Counted from the first letter of the stretch, positions 44,632-53,295 are shown. The stretch: 64,000 nucleotides of DNA from Gemmatimonadaceae bacterium (GCA_025934775.1 JAICWO010000001.1:310001-374000), one strand, 5' to 3'. Program-made: numbers and translations. Notes: generated by a model from the letters alone, not told the origin.

Positions 44632-44979
44632 TCAGGACTCCGCGGCGGGCTGCATGACGCGGCCGATCGCCTGCACGAGGGCGCGCCACTTGGATTCCCG
44701 CGCGTGGAGCTGGCGCCGGCCGGCGGCGGTGAGGCGATAGTACTTGAGCTCGCGCTTCTGCCCGGGCGCGGTCTCCCACTTGCCGGCGATCAGCCCTTGC
44801 CGCTCGAGCCGGTGGAGGGCGGGGTAGAGCGATCCGTGCTCGACCTGGAGGAGATCGTCCGTCGCCTGCTGGATGTGTTTCGCGATGCCGCGGCCGTGCG
44901 CGGGGCCGAAGATGAGCGTTTTCAGAATCATCATGTCGAGCGTGCCCTGGAGCAGCTCGAGCTTCTCGCGGCGCGTCAT
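44632..44979 (-). CDS. PadR-family regulator (short form) of the ADOP permease
   Basis: Repressor of 115 aa with only the winged-helix part. LLQGTLDMMILKTLIFGPAHGRGIAKHIQQ...EHGSLYPALHRLERQGLI is the classical PadR pattern and KYYRLTAAGRRQL the wing. This short PadR plus ADOP permease arrangement is recurrent in Acidobacteriota and Gemmatimonadota. A double palindrome lies directly upstream (45000..45036). Confidence 0.93.
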   Translation of the reverse strand: MTRREKLELLQGTLDMMILKTLIFGPAHGRGIAKHIQQATDDLLQVEHGSLYPALHRLERQGLIAGKWETAPGQKRELKYYRLTAAGRRQLHARESKWRALVQAIGRVMQPAAES

Positions 44980-44999
44980 GGGAGGGACTGGAGCGTGGT

Positions 45000-45036
45000 G
45001 GTAGAGTGTCTACCCTACGATGGTAGACACTCTACC
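45000..45036. promoter_or_regulatory. Double palindromic PadR operator
   Basis: GGTAGAGTGTCTACC (45000-45014) and its exact complement GGTAGACACTCTACC (45022-45036) are separated by 7 nt. Each arm is itself a dyad, GGTAGA-N3-TCTACC. It lies 20 nt before the PadR start and also upstream of the divergent membrane-protein gene. Confidence 0.8.
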
Positions 45037-45094
45037 ATCCGTCAAGCGGCGCCCGCGCCGGAACTCGCGGGCCGCCGGCGGGATTGCTGAACAC

Positions 45095-45532
45095 ATGCGC
45101 CGTCGACGACTCGGTCTCGCGCTCGTGGTTGCGCCGCTCGCCGCGCCGTGTGCCGTCTGGCTTGGCGCCCTCGCCCGCGGGCTCGGCACGCCGCGCGCGC
45201 CCGGCGATCCACCGAATTCGGTGCTCGCGGCGCTCGTGATCTTGTTCGCGATCTGTATGTTCGCCGCGCCGCTCGCCTACGCCGCGACGTTCGCCGTGCT
45301 CTGGCCGGCGCTCCGGCTGCTCGGCGCCGCCGCGCGGCCGTGGTGGACGCTCACCCTGCTCGGCGCGGTCGCGGGCGGGGCGCTCATGCCGGTCTATTTG
45401 AGAATGCTCGATCCGCGCGGGAGTTGGGATTTCTTTCCGGGCGTCGGATTCGTGGCGGGCGCGGCGTCGGGATTCGCATTCTGGTATTTCGCCGCGCCGG
45501 CGGGTGACCGCGCGACCGCGGAGCCGGTTTAG
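45095..45532 (+). CDS. Small four-helix membrane protein, hypothetical
   Basis: Integral membrane protein of 145 aa. Predicted helices: LGLALVVAPLAAPCAVWLGAL, LAALVILFAICMFAAPLAYA, the WTLTLLGAVAGGALMPVYL segment and GFVAGAASGFAFWYFAA. The ATG starting MRRRRLG keeps the PadR operator outside the gene; the open frame extends upstream through the operator and is unlikely to be translated. Divergent from PadR, so it may share its regulation. No recognised family. Confidence 0.72.
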   Translation: MRRRRLGLALVVAPLAAPCAVWLGALARGLGTPRAPGDPPNSVLAALVILFAICMFAAPLAYAATFAVLWPALRLLGAAARPWWTLTLLGAVAGGALMPVYLRMLDPRGSWDFFPGVGFVAGAASGFAFWYFAAPAGDRATAEPV

Positions 45533-45558
45533 CGCTTGAACCGCCGTACCGAGGCCCG

Positions 45559-45966
45559 ATGATGAAGCAGACCACATTCATATTCGCGTTCGTCGTCGCC
45601 GCGCTTGCCGCGCTTGCGGGGTGCTCCGATGCGACATCGCCGCCATCCCGCGTGCTCGACGGGCAGTATGGCGGCGACGGCGTCGCCCTCGACGTCGCGG
45701 CGAGCGTGACGCACTTGTCGTTCGACTGCGCCGCCGGCGAGATCGACGCGCCGATCGCGCTCGATGGCGACGGGCGGTTCGATGTGGCCGGCACGTGGAC
45801 CGGCGAAGGCAACGCGGTGAACGCGGACCACACGCCGCACGCGGTGCGCTACGCCGGCCGCGCGACGCGCGACGTGGTCCGGCTCACGATCGTGGGCCTT
45901 GGCGCCGCGCCGACCGACACACTCGTCGCCGTGCTCGACGGTCCGCGGTTCGTCGCCGCCTGCTGA
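45559..45966 (+). CDS. Hypothetical lipoprotein
   Basis: Lipoprotein of 135 aa: MMKQTTFIFAFVVAALAALAGC signal, lipobox LAGC. The mature part is beta-rich (LDGQYGGDGVALDVAASVTHLSFDC...GRFDVAGTW) with one extra Cys pair (SFDCA and terminal AAC). Unrecognised; close after the small membrane gene (26 nt). Confidence 0.72.
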   Translation: MMKQTTFIFAFVVAALAALAGCSDATSPPSRVLDGQYGGDGVALDVAASVTHLSFDCAAGEIDAPIALDGDGRFDVAGTWTGEGNAVNADHTPHAVRYAGRATRDVVRLTIVGLGAAPTDTLVAVLDGPRFVAAC

Positions 45967-46066
45967 TGCGAAGCACTTCTCCGTCCGGCTATCTTCGTCC
46001 GAGGATGCCGACGCAATCGGCGTCCTGGTACCCGAGAGATCTCGAAACGCCAGATGGAGAGGACTC

Positions 46067-46636
46067 ATGTCACATCGCTTCGCCATCGCAGTATGTGCCG
46101 CCTCGATCGCGGTCGCCGCGTCGGCCGGCGCGCAGACCAAGGCCGCCAGCTTCAGACTGACGAGCACGGACGTGCATCGGGGACAGAAGATTGCCGCGGC
46201 GCAGGTGTTCAGCGGCATGGGGTGCACCGGCAGTAACATCTCGCCCGCGCTGTCGTGGAGCGGCGCGCCGGCGGGTACGAAGAGCTACGCGCTTACCGTC
46301 TACGATCCCGACGCGCCGACGGGCAGCGGGTGGTGGCACTGGGTGGTGTACAACATTCCCGCGAGCACGACGAAGCTCGCCGCGGGTGCGGGCGACGCCA
46401 ATAAGCATCTGCTTCCGACGGGCGCCGCGCAGGGGAACACGGACTTCGGGACGCCCGGCTACGGCGGGCCGTGTCCGCCCGCGGGCGACAAGCCGCATCA
46501 CTATCACTTCACCGTCTACGCGTTGAACACGGACAAGCTGGACATCCCCGCGAACGCGACGGCGGCGTACGTTGGCTTCAACGTGCACGGACACCTCCTC
46601 GGGAAAGCGGAGCTCGTGGCGCTCTACGGCCGCTGA
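46067..46636 (+). CDS. YbhB/YbcL-type PEBP (Raf-kinase-inhibitor-like) protein, secreted
   Basis: Phosphatidylethanolamine-binding-fold protein of 189 aa. AGAGG lies 6 nt before the ATG; HRFAIAVCAASIAVAASAGAQ is a signal peptide. PEBP landmarks are all present: NISPALSWSGAPAGTKSYALTVYDPDAPTGSGWWHWVVYNIP, DFGTPGYGGPCPPAGDKPHHYHFTVYAL and a C-terminal LLGKAELVALYGR. The conserved anion-binding pocket residues (DPD, GPCPP, H) are visible. Function in bacteria is unsettled. Confidence 0.92.
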   Translation: MSHRFAIAVCAASIAVAASAGAQTKAASFRLTSTDVHRGQKIAAAQVFSGMGCTGSNISPALSWSGAPAGTKSYALTVYDPDAPTGSGWWHWVVYNIPASTTKLAAGAGDANKHLLPTGAAQGNTDFGTPGYGGPCPPAGDKPHHYHFTVYALNTDKLDIPANATAAYVGFNVHGHLLGKAELVALYGR

Positions 46637-46860
46637 GCTCACGCGAGCGGCCGGCTCGGCGGCGGCGGAATTCGTCGGCGTGAGATTCCGCCGTACGGCC
46701 GAGCTCGCACGCTGGTGCACCCAAAGTCGTTCTTGACGAAACTCGAAAGCGATGTATCACTAGTGGCCCGGCAACGCCGCCGCCCACTGGTTTGGCGCGC
46801 ACGACGACGTCGACGCCCCAGCACTCGCTGCTGACGTACGCTGTTGGTGCATCGCGGGGC
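46637..46860 (+). other. Intergenic region upstream of the sigma-54 activator
   Basis: 224 nt without a recognisable gene, RNA or strong hairpin. GAAACTCGAAAGCGATGTATCACTAG is locally AT-rich, but I cannot assign -35/-10 boxes with confidence. Confidence 0.4.
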
Positions 46861-48264
46861 ATGATCAAGACGATCGTCTGGCATCATCAGCTCGACGGAG
46901 ACGCCGAGCGCGCGCGTGCCATTCTCGATGCATTGCAGCGAGCGGGAATCGGTGCGCTGCCATACGATGCCGGCGAGATCCGCGGCGCGGGCGTCGTCTT
47001 CTTCGAGCGCGTGACCGATGCGCTCTGCGCGTTCGTGCGTGACGCGAGCCGCGGCGGGGCCGAGCGTGTGCTCGCGCTCGCGACGGGCGAGCCGGCGTCG
47101 CCGTCCGCCGTCTGGCGATTGCTGCGCGCGGGCGTGTCGGACGTGTTCGCGCCGGAGCGCGGACGCGACGTTGCCCGCGATGCCGCCGCGCGACTCGAGC
47201 GCTGGCTCGAAGTGGATCACATCCTCGCCTCGTCGCTCGTGCAGGACAATCTCGTCGGCGAGAGCTCAACGTGGCGCGCCGTATTGAGACAGCTGGTGGA
47301 GGCGGCCCGGTTCACCGACGCGCCGATTCTGCTGCAAGGTGAGACGGGCACCGGGAAGGAGCTCGCGGCCCGTCTCGTTCACTCGCTCGACGCGCGGCCG
47401 AACAAGGCGTCGCTCGTCGTGGTCGATTGCGGCGCGATCGCACCCGAGCTGTCGGGGAGCGAATTCTTCGGGCACGAGCGGGGCGCATTCACCGGCGCGG
47501 TCGCGGCGCGCGACGGCGCGTTCGCGCTCGCGAATCAGGGCACGCTCTTTCTCGACGAGCTGGGCGATCTGCCGCTGCGGCTCCAACCGGAGCTGCTGCG
47601 CGCGGTCCAGGAGCGCACGTACAAGCGGCTCGGCAGCAACATGTGGCAGACCACGCACTTTCGGCTGGTGAGCGCGACGCATCGCGATCTCACCGACGGC
47701 GTCGAGCGCGGACACTTTCGCGGCGATCTGTACTACCGCGTCGCGAGCATCACGATTCGACTTCCCGCATTGCGTGACCGGCCCGAGGACGTGCTGCCGC
47801 TCGCGCGCTACTTCATGGCGCAGATGCGCCGCGACCGCGAGCCGCCGCCCGTCGACGAGATTGTAGAGCGCTATCTACTCGAGCGCGCGTATCCGGGAAA
47901 CGTGCGCGATCTGCGCCAACTGGTGACGCGCATCATGCATCGGCACGTGGGCGCCGGCCCGATCACCGCCGGCGACATTCCGGAAGACGAGCGGCCGGAG
48001 TCGGAGTCCGCGGTCGTGTGGCTCGACGCGCCGTTCGAGGGTGCGATCCGGCGCGCGGTCGCACAGGGCGTGTCGCTGCGCGAGATCGGCCAGGCCGCGA
48101 CGGAGACGGCGATCCGGCTCGCGGTCGACATCGAAGGCAATCTCCAGAACGCGGCGCGCCGGCTACACGTGACCGATCGCGCGCTTCAGATGCGCCGCGC
48201 CGCCAAGCGGCAGCAGAGCGGACCGGGCTCCGACGGTGATTCGGTTGTATCTCGCGCCGACTGA
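46861..48264 (+). CDS. Sigma-54-dependent transcriptional activator (AAA+ enhancer-binding protein)
   Basis: Activator of 467 aa that remodels sigma-54 RNA polymerase. The N-terminal 125 residues are a receiver-like fold without a clear phospho-Asp (IVWHHQLDG..., RVLALATGE, GVSDVF), so a non-canonical sensor. The AAA+ core has Walker A GETGTGKE (160-167), the sigma-54-contact loop GAFTGA (208-213), Walker B GTLFLDELGDLPL and the RGDLYYRV block. A C-terminal helix-turn-helix (426-446, GNLQNAARRLHVTDRALQ) follows. It faces, and overlaps the end of, the minus-strand cluster whose promoter is of sigma-54 type, so it is the likely activator. Confidence 0.92.
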   Translation: MIKTIVWHHQLDGDAERARAILDALQRAGIGALPYDAGEIRGAGVVFFERVTDALCAFVRDASRGGAERVLALATGEPASPSAVWRLLRAGVSDVFAPERGRDVARDAAARLERWLEVDHILASSLVQDNLVGESSTWRAVLRQLVEAARFTDAPILLQGETGTGKELAARLVHSLDARPNKASLVVVDCGAIAPELSGSEFFGHERGAFTGAVAARDGAFALANQGTLFLDELGDLPLRLQPELLRAVQERTYKRLGSNMWQTTHFRLVSATHRDLTDGVERGHFRGDLYYRVASITIRLPALRDRPEDVLPLARYFMAQMRRDREPPPVDEIVERYLLERAYPGNVRDLRQLVTRIMHRHVGAGPITAGDIPEDERPESESAVVWLDAPFEGAIRRAVAQGVSLREIGQAATETAIRLAVDIEGNLQNAARRLHVTDRALQMRRAAKRQQSGPGSDGDSVVSRAD

Positions 48265-49002
48265 CGATCGCGACCGGGCGGCCTCGGTCACCCGCAGCCA
48301 GTTGCCGCCGAGGACGAGCGCTTGGTCGTCGGAGCTGAGTCCGAGCGCACGGATCTTCGCGAGCTCGACGCCCGGGTGCAGCCACGGTCCGTCGGAGCCG
48401 AACAACAGCTTGTGCGCGCCGGCGCGTCGTACGACGTCGACCAGGTAGTCGAATCGCTTCACGCCCGAGCTGTCGGTGTGCACGTTGCGATGCCGGACGA
48501 GCTGATCGATCAGCGCGACGTGCGCGCGCCAGTCGTCGTGAAAGCTGCCGATGTGCGGGATGATGAACTGCACGTCCGGATACGACGTCGCGATCATCTC
48601 GACCGATGAGACTTTTCCCATGACGTCGTAGAGCACGGGCAGACGGAAGAAGCGCGCGACGTCGCACACTTCGCGCGTGAGATCGCCGAAGTGGCGGTGC
48701 ACCTTGATGCCCACGAAGCCGTACTGTTCCACTGCCGCGCGCACGAGCGAACGGATGCGCCCGCGATCCGTGACCGTGTTCACGAACGCATAGCCGAAGA
48801 AGCGTTCGGGGCGCGACGCGACGATGCGCGCGACCTGCGCGTTCGCGACGGCAAAGTTCGTGTGGAACGCGGCGAAGAGCACGGTGCGCGTGATCCCGGC
48901 GCGATCCGCGCGCGCGATGTAGCGATCGAGCGGCGCGTTCGTGTCCCACGGCGCGGTGATGCCGTCACCCAAGCCGGCGTGGCAGTGCGAATCGATGATC
49001 AT
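48163..49002 (-). CDS. Amidohydrolase_2-family metal-dependent hydrolase
   Basis: TIM-barrel amidohydrolase of 279 aa. It opens MIIDSHCHAGLGD (HxH metal ligands). GFVGIKVHRHFGD and FIIPHIGSFHDDWRAH carry further metal-site His. LLFGSDGPWLHPGVELAKIRALGL has the final conserved Asp. Family members include decarboxylases and lactonases. I chose the second ATG; a start 27 nt earlier is possible. Its 5' end overlaps the PLP gene by 38 nt (translational coupling). Its last 102 nt overlap the convergent sigma-54 activator gene, which is unusual. Confidence 0.85.
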   Translation of the reverse strand: MIIDSHCHAGLGDGITAPWDTNAPLDRYIARADRAGITRTVLFAAFHTNFAVANAQVARIVASRPERFFGYAFVNTVTDRGRIRSLVRAAVEQYGFVGIKVHRHFGDLTREVCDVARFFRLPVLYDVMGKVSSVEMIATSYPDVQFIIPHIGSFHDDWRAHVALIDQLVRHRNVHTDSSGVKRFDYLVDVVRRAGAHKLLFGSDGPWLHPGVELAKIRALGLSSDDQALVLGGNWLRVTEAARSRSSVGARYNRITVGARSALLPLGGAAHLKRAIGHV

Positions 49003-50104
49003 GGGAGAATGCCATGGAGTGAGAGCCATGCGTCGCGCGATCGAGCACGGCGCGCACCCGTGCCGCGGCGATGTCGATCGCGTGTTCGTCGTGCGCGGCG
49101 GTGATCACGAACGTCAACATCGTCGCGCCGTCATGATTCCGTGTCGGAACCGCTTGGATACCCGCGGCGACGAGCGCTCGATACATCGCGACCGCGTCGA
49201 CATTCGGCGGAAGGCGGAGCGGCTGCACGGGGAAGAGCCAGTGTGTGGCGAGAAGTCCCGTCGCGGCGAGCGGCGCGCGAAAGCGCGCGACGAGCGACGC
49301 GAGGCGATCGCGAATCCGATCGCCGACCGAGCGATTGATGCGGAGCGCGCGATCGGCCGCGAGCAGCGTCGGAATCGACGGCGGACTGCAATGCTCGCGC
49401 GTCGGCGCTTGGCTCCGAAAGCGCGCGGTGAGTGCCGCGTCGGTCGCAAGCACCGCCAGCGGCGCGCCGAAACCCTTCGCGAGCGACGCGATGATGACGA
49501 TTCGGGGATCGCGAACGCCGAGGTGACGCAACGATCCGCCGCCGCCGCGACCATACGGGTTGTCGTCGTCACGCGTGCCGAGCACGCCGAGCGCTTGCGT
49601 GTCGTCGATCACGAGCCGGCCGCCGAATTGGTGTGCGAGGCGGGCGTACGCGGCGAGCGGTGCGACACGGCCGCACGAGGGACAGAGCCCGTCGCAGACG
49701 ACGACGGGCGGATGAGAGAACGGCGCGTCGCGCTCGAGCATCGCGCGGAGCGCGACGGGATCGTGCGTTGGGAAGCTCCGCACACGCGCGCCGAGCGAAC
49801 GCGCGCGATCGATTCCCCACATCGCGATTGGGTAGAGCGAGCGCTCCGTGTAGATCGTCGCACCGCGCGGCGCGAGCAGCGGGAAGAGATCGAGCGCGAT
49901 GTGAAGCGTGGACGTGCCAATCACGGCGTCGTCGGCGCCGACGAGCCGGGCGACGCCGGCGGCAACATCGCGAGCGAGCTGCGGCTCGCGAATCGCCGCC
50001 GGCGTCCCCAAGGTGAGCGCGCTCCACGGCGGCACGTACCTGCTCGGATGAGAGAGCCCGAGGTACAATGCCGACGCGAAGTCGAGCGTCACCGTGTGCC
50101 GCAC
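48965..50104 (-). CDS. PLP-dependent aminotransferase/alpha-oxoamine-synthase-like enzyme
   Basis: Fold-type I PLP enzyme of 379 aa. The fold is shown by SRYVPPWSALTLGTPAA, VVVCDGLCPSCGRVAPLAAYARLAHQFGG, LVIDDTQALGVLG (PLP-ring Asp plus His-like position Q) and the Schiff-base K210 in IIASLAKGFGAPLAVLA. This is the pattern of 8-amino-7-oxononanoate and 2-amino-3-ketobutyrate enzymes, but the sequence is divergent, so no named reaction can be assigned. The GTG start is 2 nt after the 606-aa gene's stop. Fifth-from-promoter position is consistent with one operon. Confidence 0.82.
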   Translation of the reverse strand: MRHTVTLDFASALYLGLSHPSRYVPPWSALTLGTPAAIREPQLARDVAAGVARLVGADDAVIGTSTLHIALDLFPLLAPRGATIYTERSLYPIAMWGIDRARSLGARVRSFPTHDPVALRAMLERDAPFSHPPVVVCDGLCPSCGRVAPLAAYARLAHQFGGRLVIDDTQALGVLGTRDDDNPYGRGGGGSLRHLGVRDPRIVIIASLAKGFGAPLAVLATDAALTARFRSQAPTREHCSPPSIPTLLAADRALRINRSVGDRIRDRLASLVARFRAPLAATGLLATHWLFPVQPLRLPPNVDAVAMYRALVAAGIQAVPTRNHDGATMLTFVITAAHDEHAIDIAAARVRAVLDRATHGSHSMAFSHDHRFALPRRLG

Positions 50105-50106
50105 CG

Positions 50107-51927
50107 CTACACCGTGTGCGGGTTCTGGTGCACCGGTGCCCCGGCCGGCATTGCCGGCTTGAGCAGATTCGACGCGCCGGGACGCACGCCGCCGATCTGC
50201 CGCGGTCCCGGCTGCGCCACCGGCGTGAACGTCCCGCCGGGGCGCGGCACGCGCGACACGACGCCGGTCTGCAGGCGTTCGGTCTGCGTGCGTACTTCCA
50301 TCATCTCGCCGACCGAGAGATCGATCGACGAAACGATCTTGAGCGCATGCGTGTACCGCTGAATCTCCGGACGGAACGCGCGCGCCCAGTTCGCCGCCTG
50401 GTTCTGATCGGTCGTCGTGCTCCAGTCGCCGTAGCGCACCGAGAGCAGGATCTTCTCGCCGAACGCCGCCAGGTCGGCGTAGTTGATCACCGACGCGTCG
50501 TTCCATCCTTGCAGCGACTTCATGGCGTCGACCCGGTCCATCCACTCCTCCGGATACGGCACCATCGTGCGGCCGCGCAGAAAATCCTTCATCTCCGGCC
50601 GCGCGAGGATCCACTGCTGCATCAACATCTCCGCCCGCGCGCGCAGCGTGAGGTCCACGAACTGATTGTGCGCGCCTTCAGAGATCACGAAATGCAGCTC
50701 GCGAAGCGCGTTCAGCATCGGGAACGCGTCGGCGACGATCGTCTTGTCGTCGTCCTCGCGGAAGAAGATCCACGCGAGCCGGAGCAGATCGTGGAACGCC
50801 GGCAGGAACTGCGACCGCACGTCGGCCGGGTGCATCTCGGGAATCGCCTTGCCGACGAGCTGGAGTCCGAGGCCGTGCGCGTACTCGTACGAGCGCCGGT
50901 TCACCGTGAGCCGGTTCACCTCGTCCTGCACGTAGCCCCAGAGCAGATTGCTCAGCGGCCGGAGCGGATCGAGCTCGAAGTTCGCCAGCGGATCGAGGCC
51001 CGCGCCGCGGCGGACGTTCTGGAACCGGAGCGAGATGAGGTTCATCGTCTGCACCATCATCCCCTGCTCGATCCAGTAGTTCCAGATGAGCTCCATGAGC
51101 ACGGGGCTGAGGAGCCGCGAGCGCAGGATGCCGTACGAATCGGGACGCACGCCGAGCTGGAGATTCCGCTTGAACGGCAGCTCGCCCAACCGGCGGCGAA
51201 TGATGTTCATGTACGGCAGCACCTGCGCCGACGTCTGCTCGCTCACGAGATCTCTCAGGTACTCGCCGCGGAAGCGCTCGACGAAATCCTTCGAGAGATA
51301 CGTGCTCGGCGGGTCGAAGCTCGAGACGTCCTCCATCCGTCCGGCCTCGGACATGAGGAAGAAGTCCGTGGCGGCCCGGAGCAGCTGGTACGCGTCGCCG
51401 TTCATCACGCCGTAGGTCGCGATCTTGCGGCGCAGATCGGTGATCTCCTGCGGCAGCTCGCGCGCCTGCGGCGCCGACGACGGATTGAGCTTTGTTTGAT
51501 TGAAGTCCGCTAACGTCTCCTGGGCGTTCCCGGAGAGGCCGGCCGGCGCGAAGCCGGCGTCGACGTCGCTCGCGTCGTCGGTGATCGGCTGTTCATTGCC
51601 GGTCTCGTCGTCGAGCGCGTCGGCCAGGAAGTTCTCCGCGGCGGCGTGCGCGTCGGCCGACGCCCGGTCGTTCCCGAGCGTGGCCTGCGCGTCGAGGATG
51701 CGCTGCCGTTTGCTCACCTGAACGCGCCGCTCTTCCGCCGAGAGCAGCCGGCGCGTGCTGCCCGGCGCCGCGTCGCTCATCACGCGATCAATGAAATCCG
51801 AATACCGGCGGAACGACAGCGCTTCCGTGCGATCCTTCACCACTTCCCAGAGCAGGCGATCGGTGGTGAAAGGAAAGTCGGTGCGCTCGAGCGAGACGTG
51901 GTGGATCGGGGGCAAGTTGTCTGACAT
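50107..51927 (-). CDS. Uncharacterised 606-aa protein of the sigma-54 cluster
   Basis: No family recognised. Predicted cytosolic, mostly helical, without signal peptide or membrane helices. Residues ~85-160 are acidic and probably disordered (ENFLADALDDETGNEQPITDDASDVDAG). The central part (residues ~180-480) is rich in aromatic helices: FFLMSEAGRMEDV, LMELIWNYWIEQGMMVQTMNLI, LLRLAWIFFREDDDKTIVAD. The C-terminal ~60 residues are Pro/Gly-rich and flexible, ending QNPHTV. GGAGG lies 8 nt before the ATG, and the gene starts 12 nt after the HExxH gene. A structural or scaffold role fits its size and composition, but this is speculation. Confidence 0.75.
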   Translation of the reverse strand: MSDNLPPIHHVSLERTDFPFTTDRLLWEVVKDRTEALSFRRYSDFIDRVMSDAAPGSTRRLLSAEERRVQVSKRQRILDAQATLGNDRASADAHAAAENFLADALDDETGNEQPITDDASDVDAGFAPAGLSGNAQETLADFNQTKLNPSSAPQARELPQEITDLRRKIATYGVMNGDAYQLLRAATDFFLMSEAGRMEDVSSFDPPSTYLSKDFVERFRGEYLRDLVSEQTSAQVLPYMNIIRRRLGELPFKRNLQLGVRPDSYGILRSRLLSPVLMELIWNYWIEQGMMVQTMNLISLRFQNVRRGAGLDPLANFELDPLRPLSNLLWGYVQDEVNRLTVNRRSYEYAHGLGLQLVGKAIPEMHPADVRSQFLPAFHDLLRLAWIFFREDDDKTIVADAFPMLNALRELHFVISEGAHNQFVDLTLRARAEMLMQQWILARPEMKDFLRGRTMVPYPEEWMDRVDAMKSLQGWNDASVINYADLAAFGEKILLSVRYGDWSTTTDQNQAANWARAFRPEIQRYTHALKIVSSIDLSVGEMMEVRTQTERLQTGVVSRVPRPGGTFTPVAQPGPRQIGGVRPGASNLLKPAMPAGAPVHQNPHTV

Positions 51928-51939
51928 TCTCTTTCCTCC

Positions 51940-53286
51940 CTAGACGGCGGCGAGCACCGCCGCCGGTGGTAGCTCGGCGCGCTTCCAATGCGACCGGGCA
52001 GGTGGTTGCGCAATCGCGCACACTTCGGCGATGTCGAGCGTGCTGCGCAGCGCCCAATACGTGAGTAGATAGGCGAGCAACTGGCTCTCGGCTTCCGGCG
52101 AGACCACACCGTCGGCGCGCGCCTGTCCGATCGCCGCGAACACGAACGTCGGCGGATAGTCGCGCATCGACATGCGGTTGCCATTCCACGCGCGCCACTG
52201 TTCCATCAACTGCCGCGGATGGCGGTCGCCGAGCCGCATGACCTGGAGCAGCGAGCGTCCGCCGAGCGACGGCGGCGAGTGCGCGAGCAGCACGCGCACG
52301 AATGCGGGAATCGATTCCTCGAGCAGCGCGAACGCTTGCTGCTGCGCCGGCGAGGCCGTGGTCACGGGATAGAGCTCGCCCCAGAGCGTCGCGAGGCGAT
52401 CCCACTGCGGATGCGGATACAGCGCCGCTCCCATCGCGCAGCTCAACTTCACGCGAATCCACGGCGCGGGATGCGGATCTTCAGGATTCACACGAAAGAC
52501 GAACGCGCGCGGCAGACTCACGACGCCGATCAACCCGAGCGGCGCGGCGATGCCGACCTTCGACACCGACCAGAGATCGGCGACGATCTCGGAGATCCAC
52601 CGCTCCCAGAGTTGCCACGCGACCGCCGCCGGGCCGCCGAGCCGCTGTTTACCGTGCAACATCGTGCGCAGCGATTCGACGAGGCCGAGCAGCGCCGCGC
52701 CCTGATGACCGACTTCGTGCACCAGCGACGAGGCAATCCCGCTGCCGACCATGCGCTCCCGCGGCACGCGAATCACCGCGACGGGATTCTCGCCGCCGCC
52801 CGGGAGTCGCGTCCGCGCGCGCCGAATCGCGGCGCCGGGATCGCGCACGAGGTAGCAGATCACCGGCGGCGGCTTCTTGATTCCGGGCAGCTCCAGCGCT
52901 TCGGCGGCGACCACGTCGAGGCCACCGATGAACACGCCGGTCTCGTGCTCGCTGCGCTGTGTCAACACTTCCGCGAAAATGTCGAACTGCGAAAGCACGA
53001 CGTTGAAGCGGAGTCGAAGAAACGTGAATCGACGCTGGAGCTCGACCGCGGTGGCGTGCCGGCCTTCCGGGCTGCGAATCCAGCGCAGAAAACCGGTAAC
53101 GCGCGCGCGCAGCTCCTGACGTCCGCCGGCGAGGTAGCTCTCGATCGCCGATTGCGCGGCGACCGTGACCGACGCCGCCGGCACGGACGGCGTGAGCAGC
53201 GCGAACGGCTTCACGCGCGCGAGTCGCGTGAGCAGCCCTCGAGCTTCCTGCTCGAGGAACCGCGCGGCGGGAGACGTGGTGTTCAC
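51940..53286 (-). CDS. Predicted HExxH zinc metallopeptidase of unknown family
   Basis: Protein of 448 aa without signal peptide. The metal motif HEVGH (190-194) lies in SGIASSLVHEVGHQGAALLG, and a candidate third ligand E233 follows in ERWISEIVADLWSVSKVG, the gluzincin arrangement. The N-terminal half is helical (FLRWIRSPEGRHATAVELQRRFTFLRLRF); the C-terminal half also. GTG start, 9 nt after the acidic-repeat gene. I cannot match it to a named peptidase family. It may process a product of the cluster, most obviously the repeat protein encoded just before it. Confidence 0.78.
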   Translation of the reverse strand: MNTTSPAARFLEQEARGLLTRLARVKPFALLTPSVPAASVTVAAQSAIESYLAGGRQELRARVTGFLRWIRSPEGRHATAVELQRRFTFLRLRFNVVLSQFDIFAEVLTQRSEHETGVFIGGLDVVAAEALELPGIKKPPPVICYLVRDPGAAIRRARTRLPGGGENPVAVIRVPRERMVGSGIASSLVHEVGHQGAALLGLVESLRTMLHGKQRLGGPAAVAWQLWERWISEIVADLWSVSKVGIAAPLGLIGVVSLPRAFVFRVNPEDPHPAPWIRVKLSCAMGAALYPHPQWDRLATLWGELYPVTTASPAQQQAFALLEESIPAFVRVLLAHSPPSLGGRSLLQVMRLGDRHPRQLMEQWRAWNGNRMSMRDYPPTFVFAAIGQARADGVVSPEAESQLLAYLLTYWALRSTLDIAEVCAIAQPPARSHWKRAELPPAAVLAAV

Positions 53287-53295
53287 GGCGCCGCC

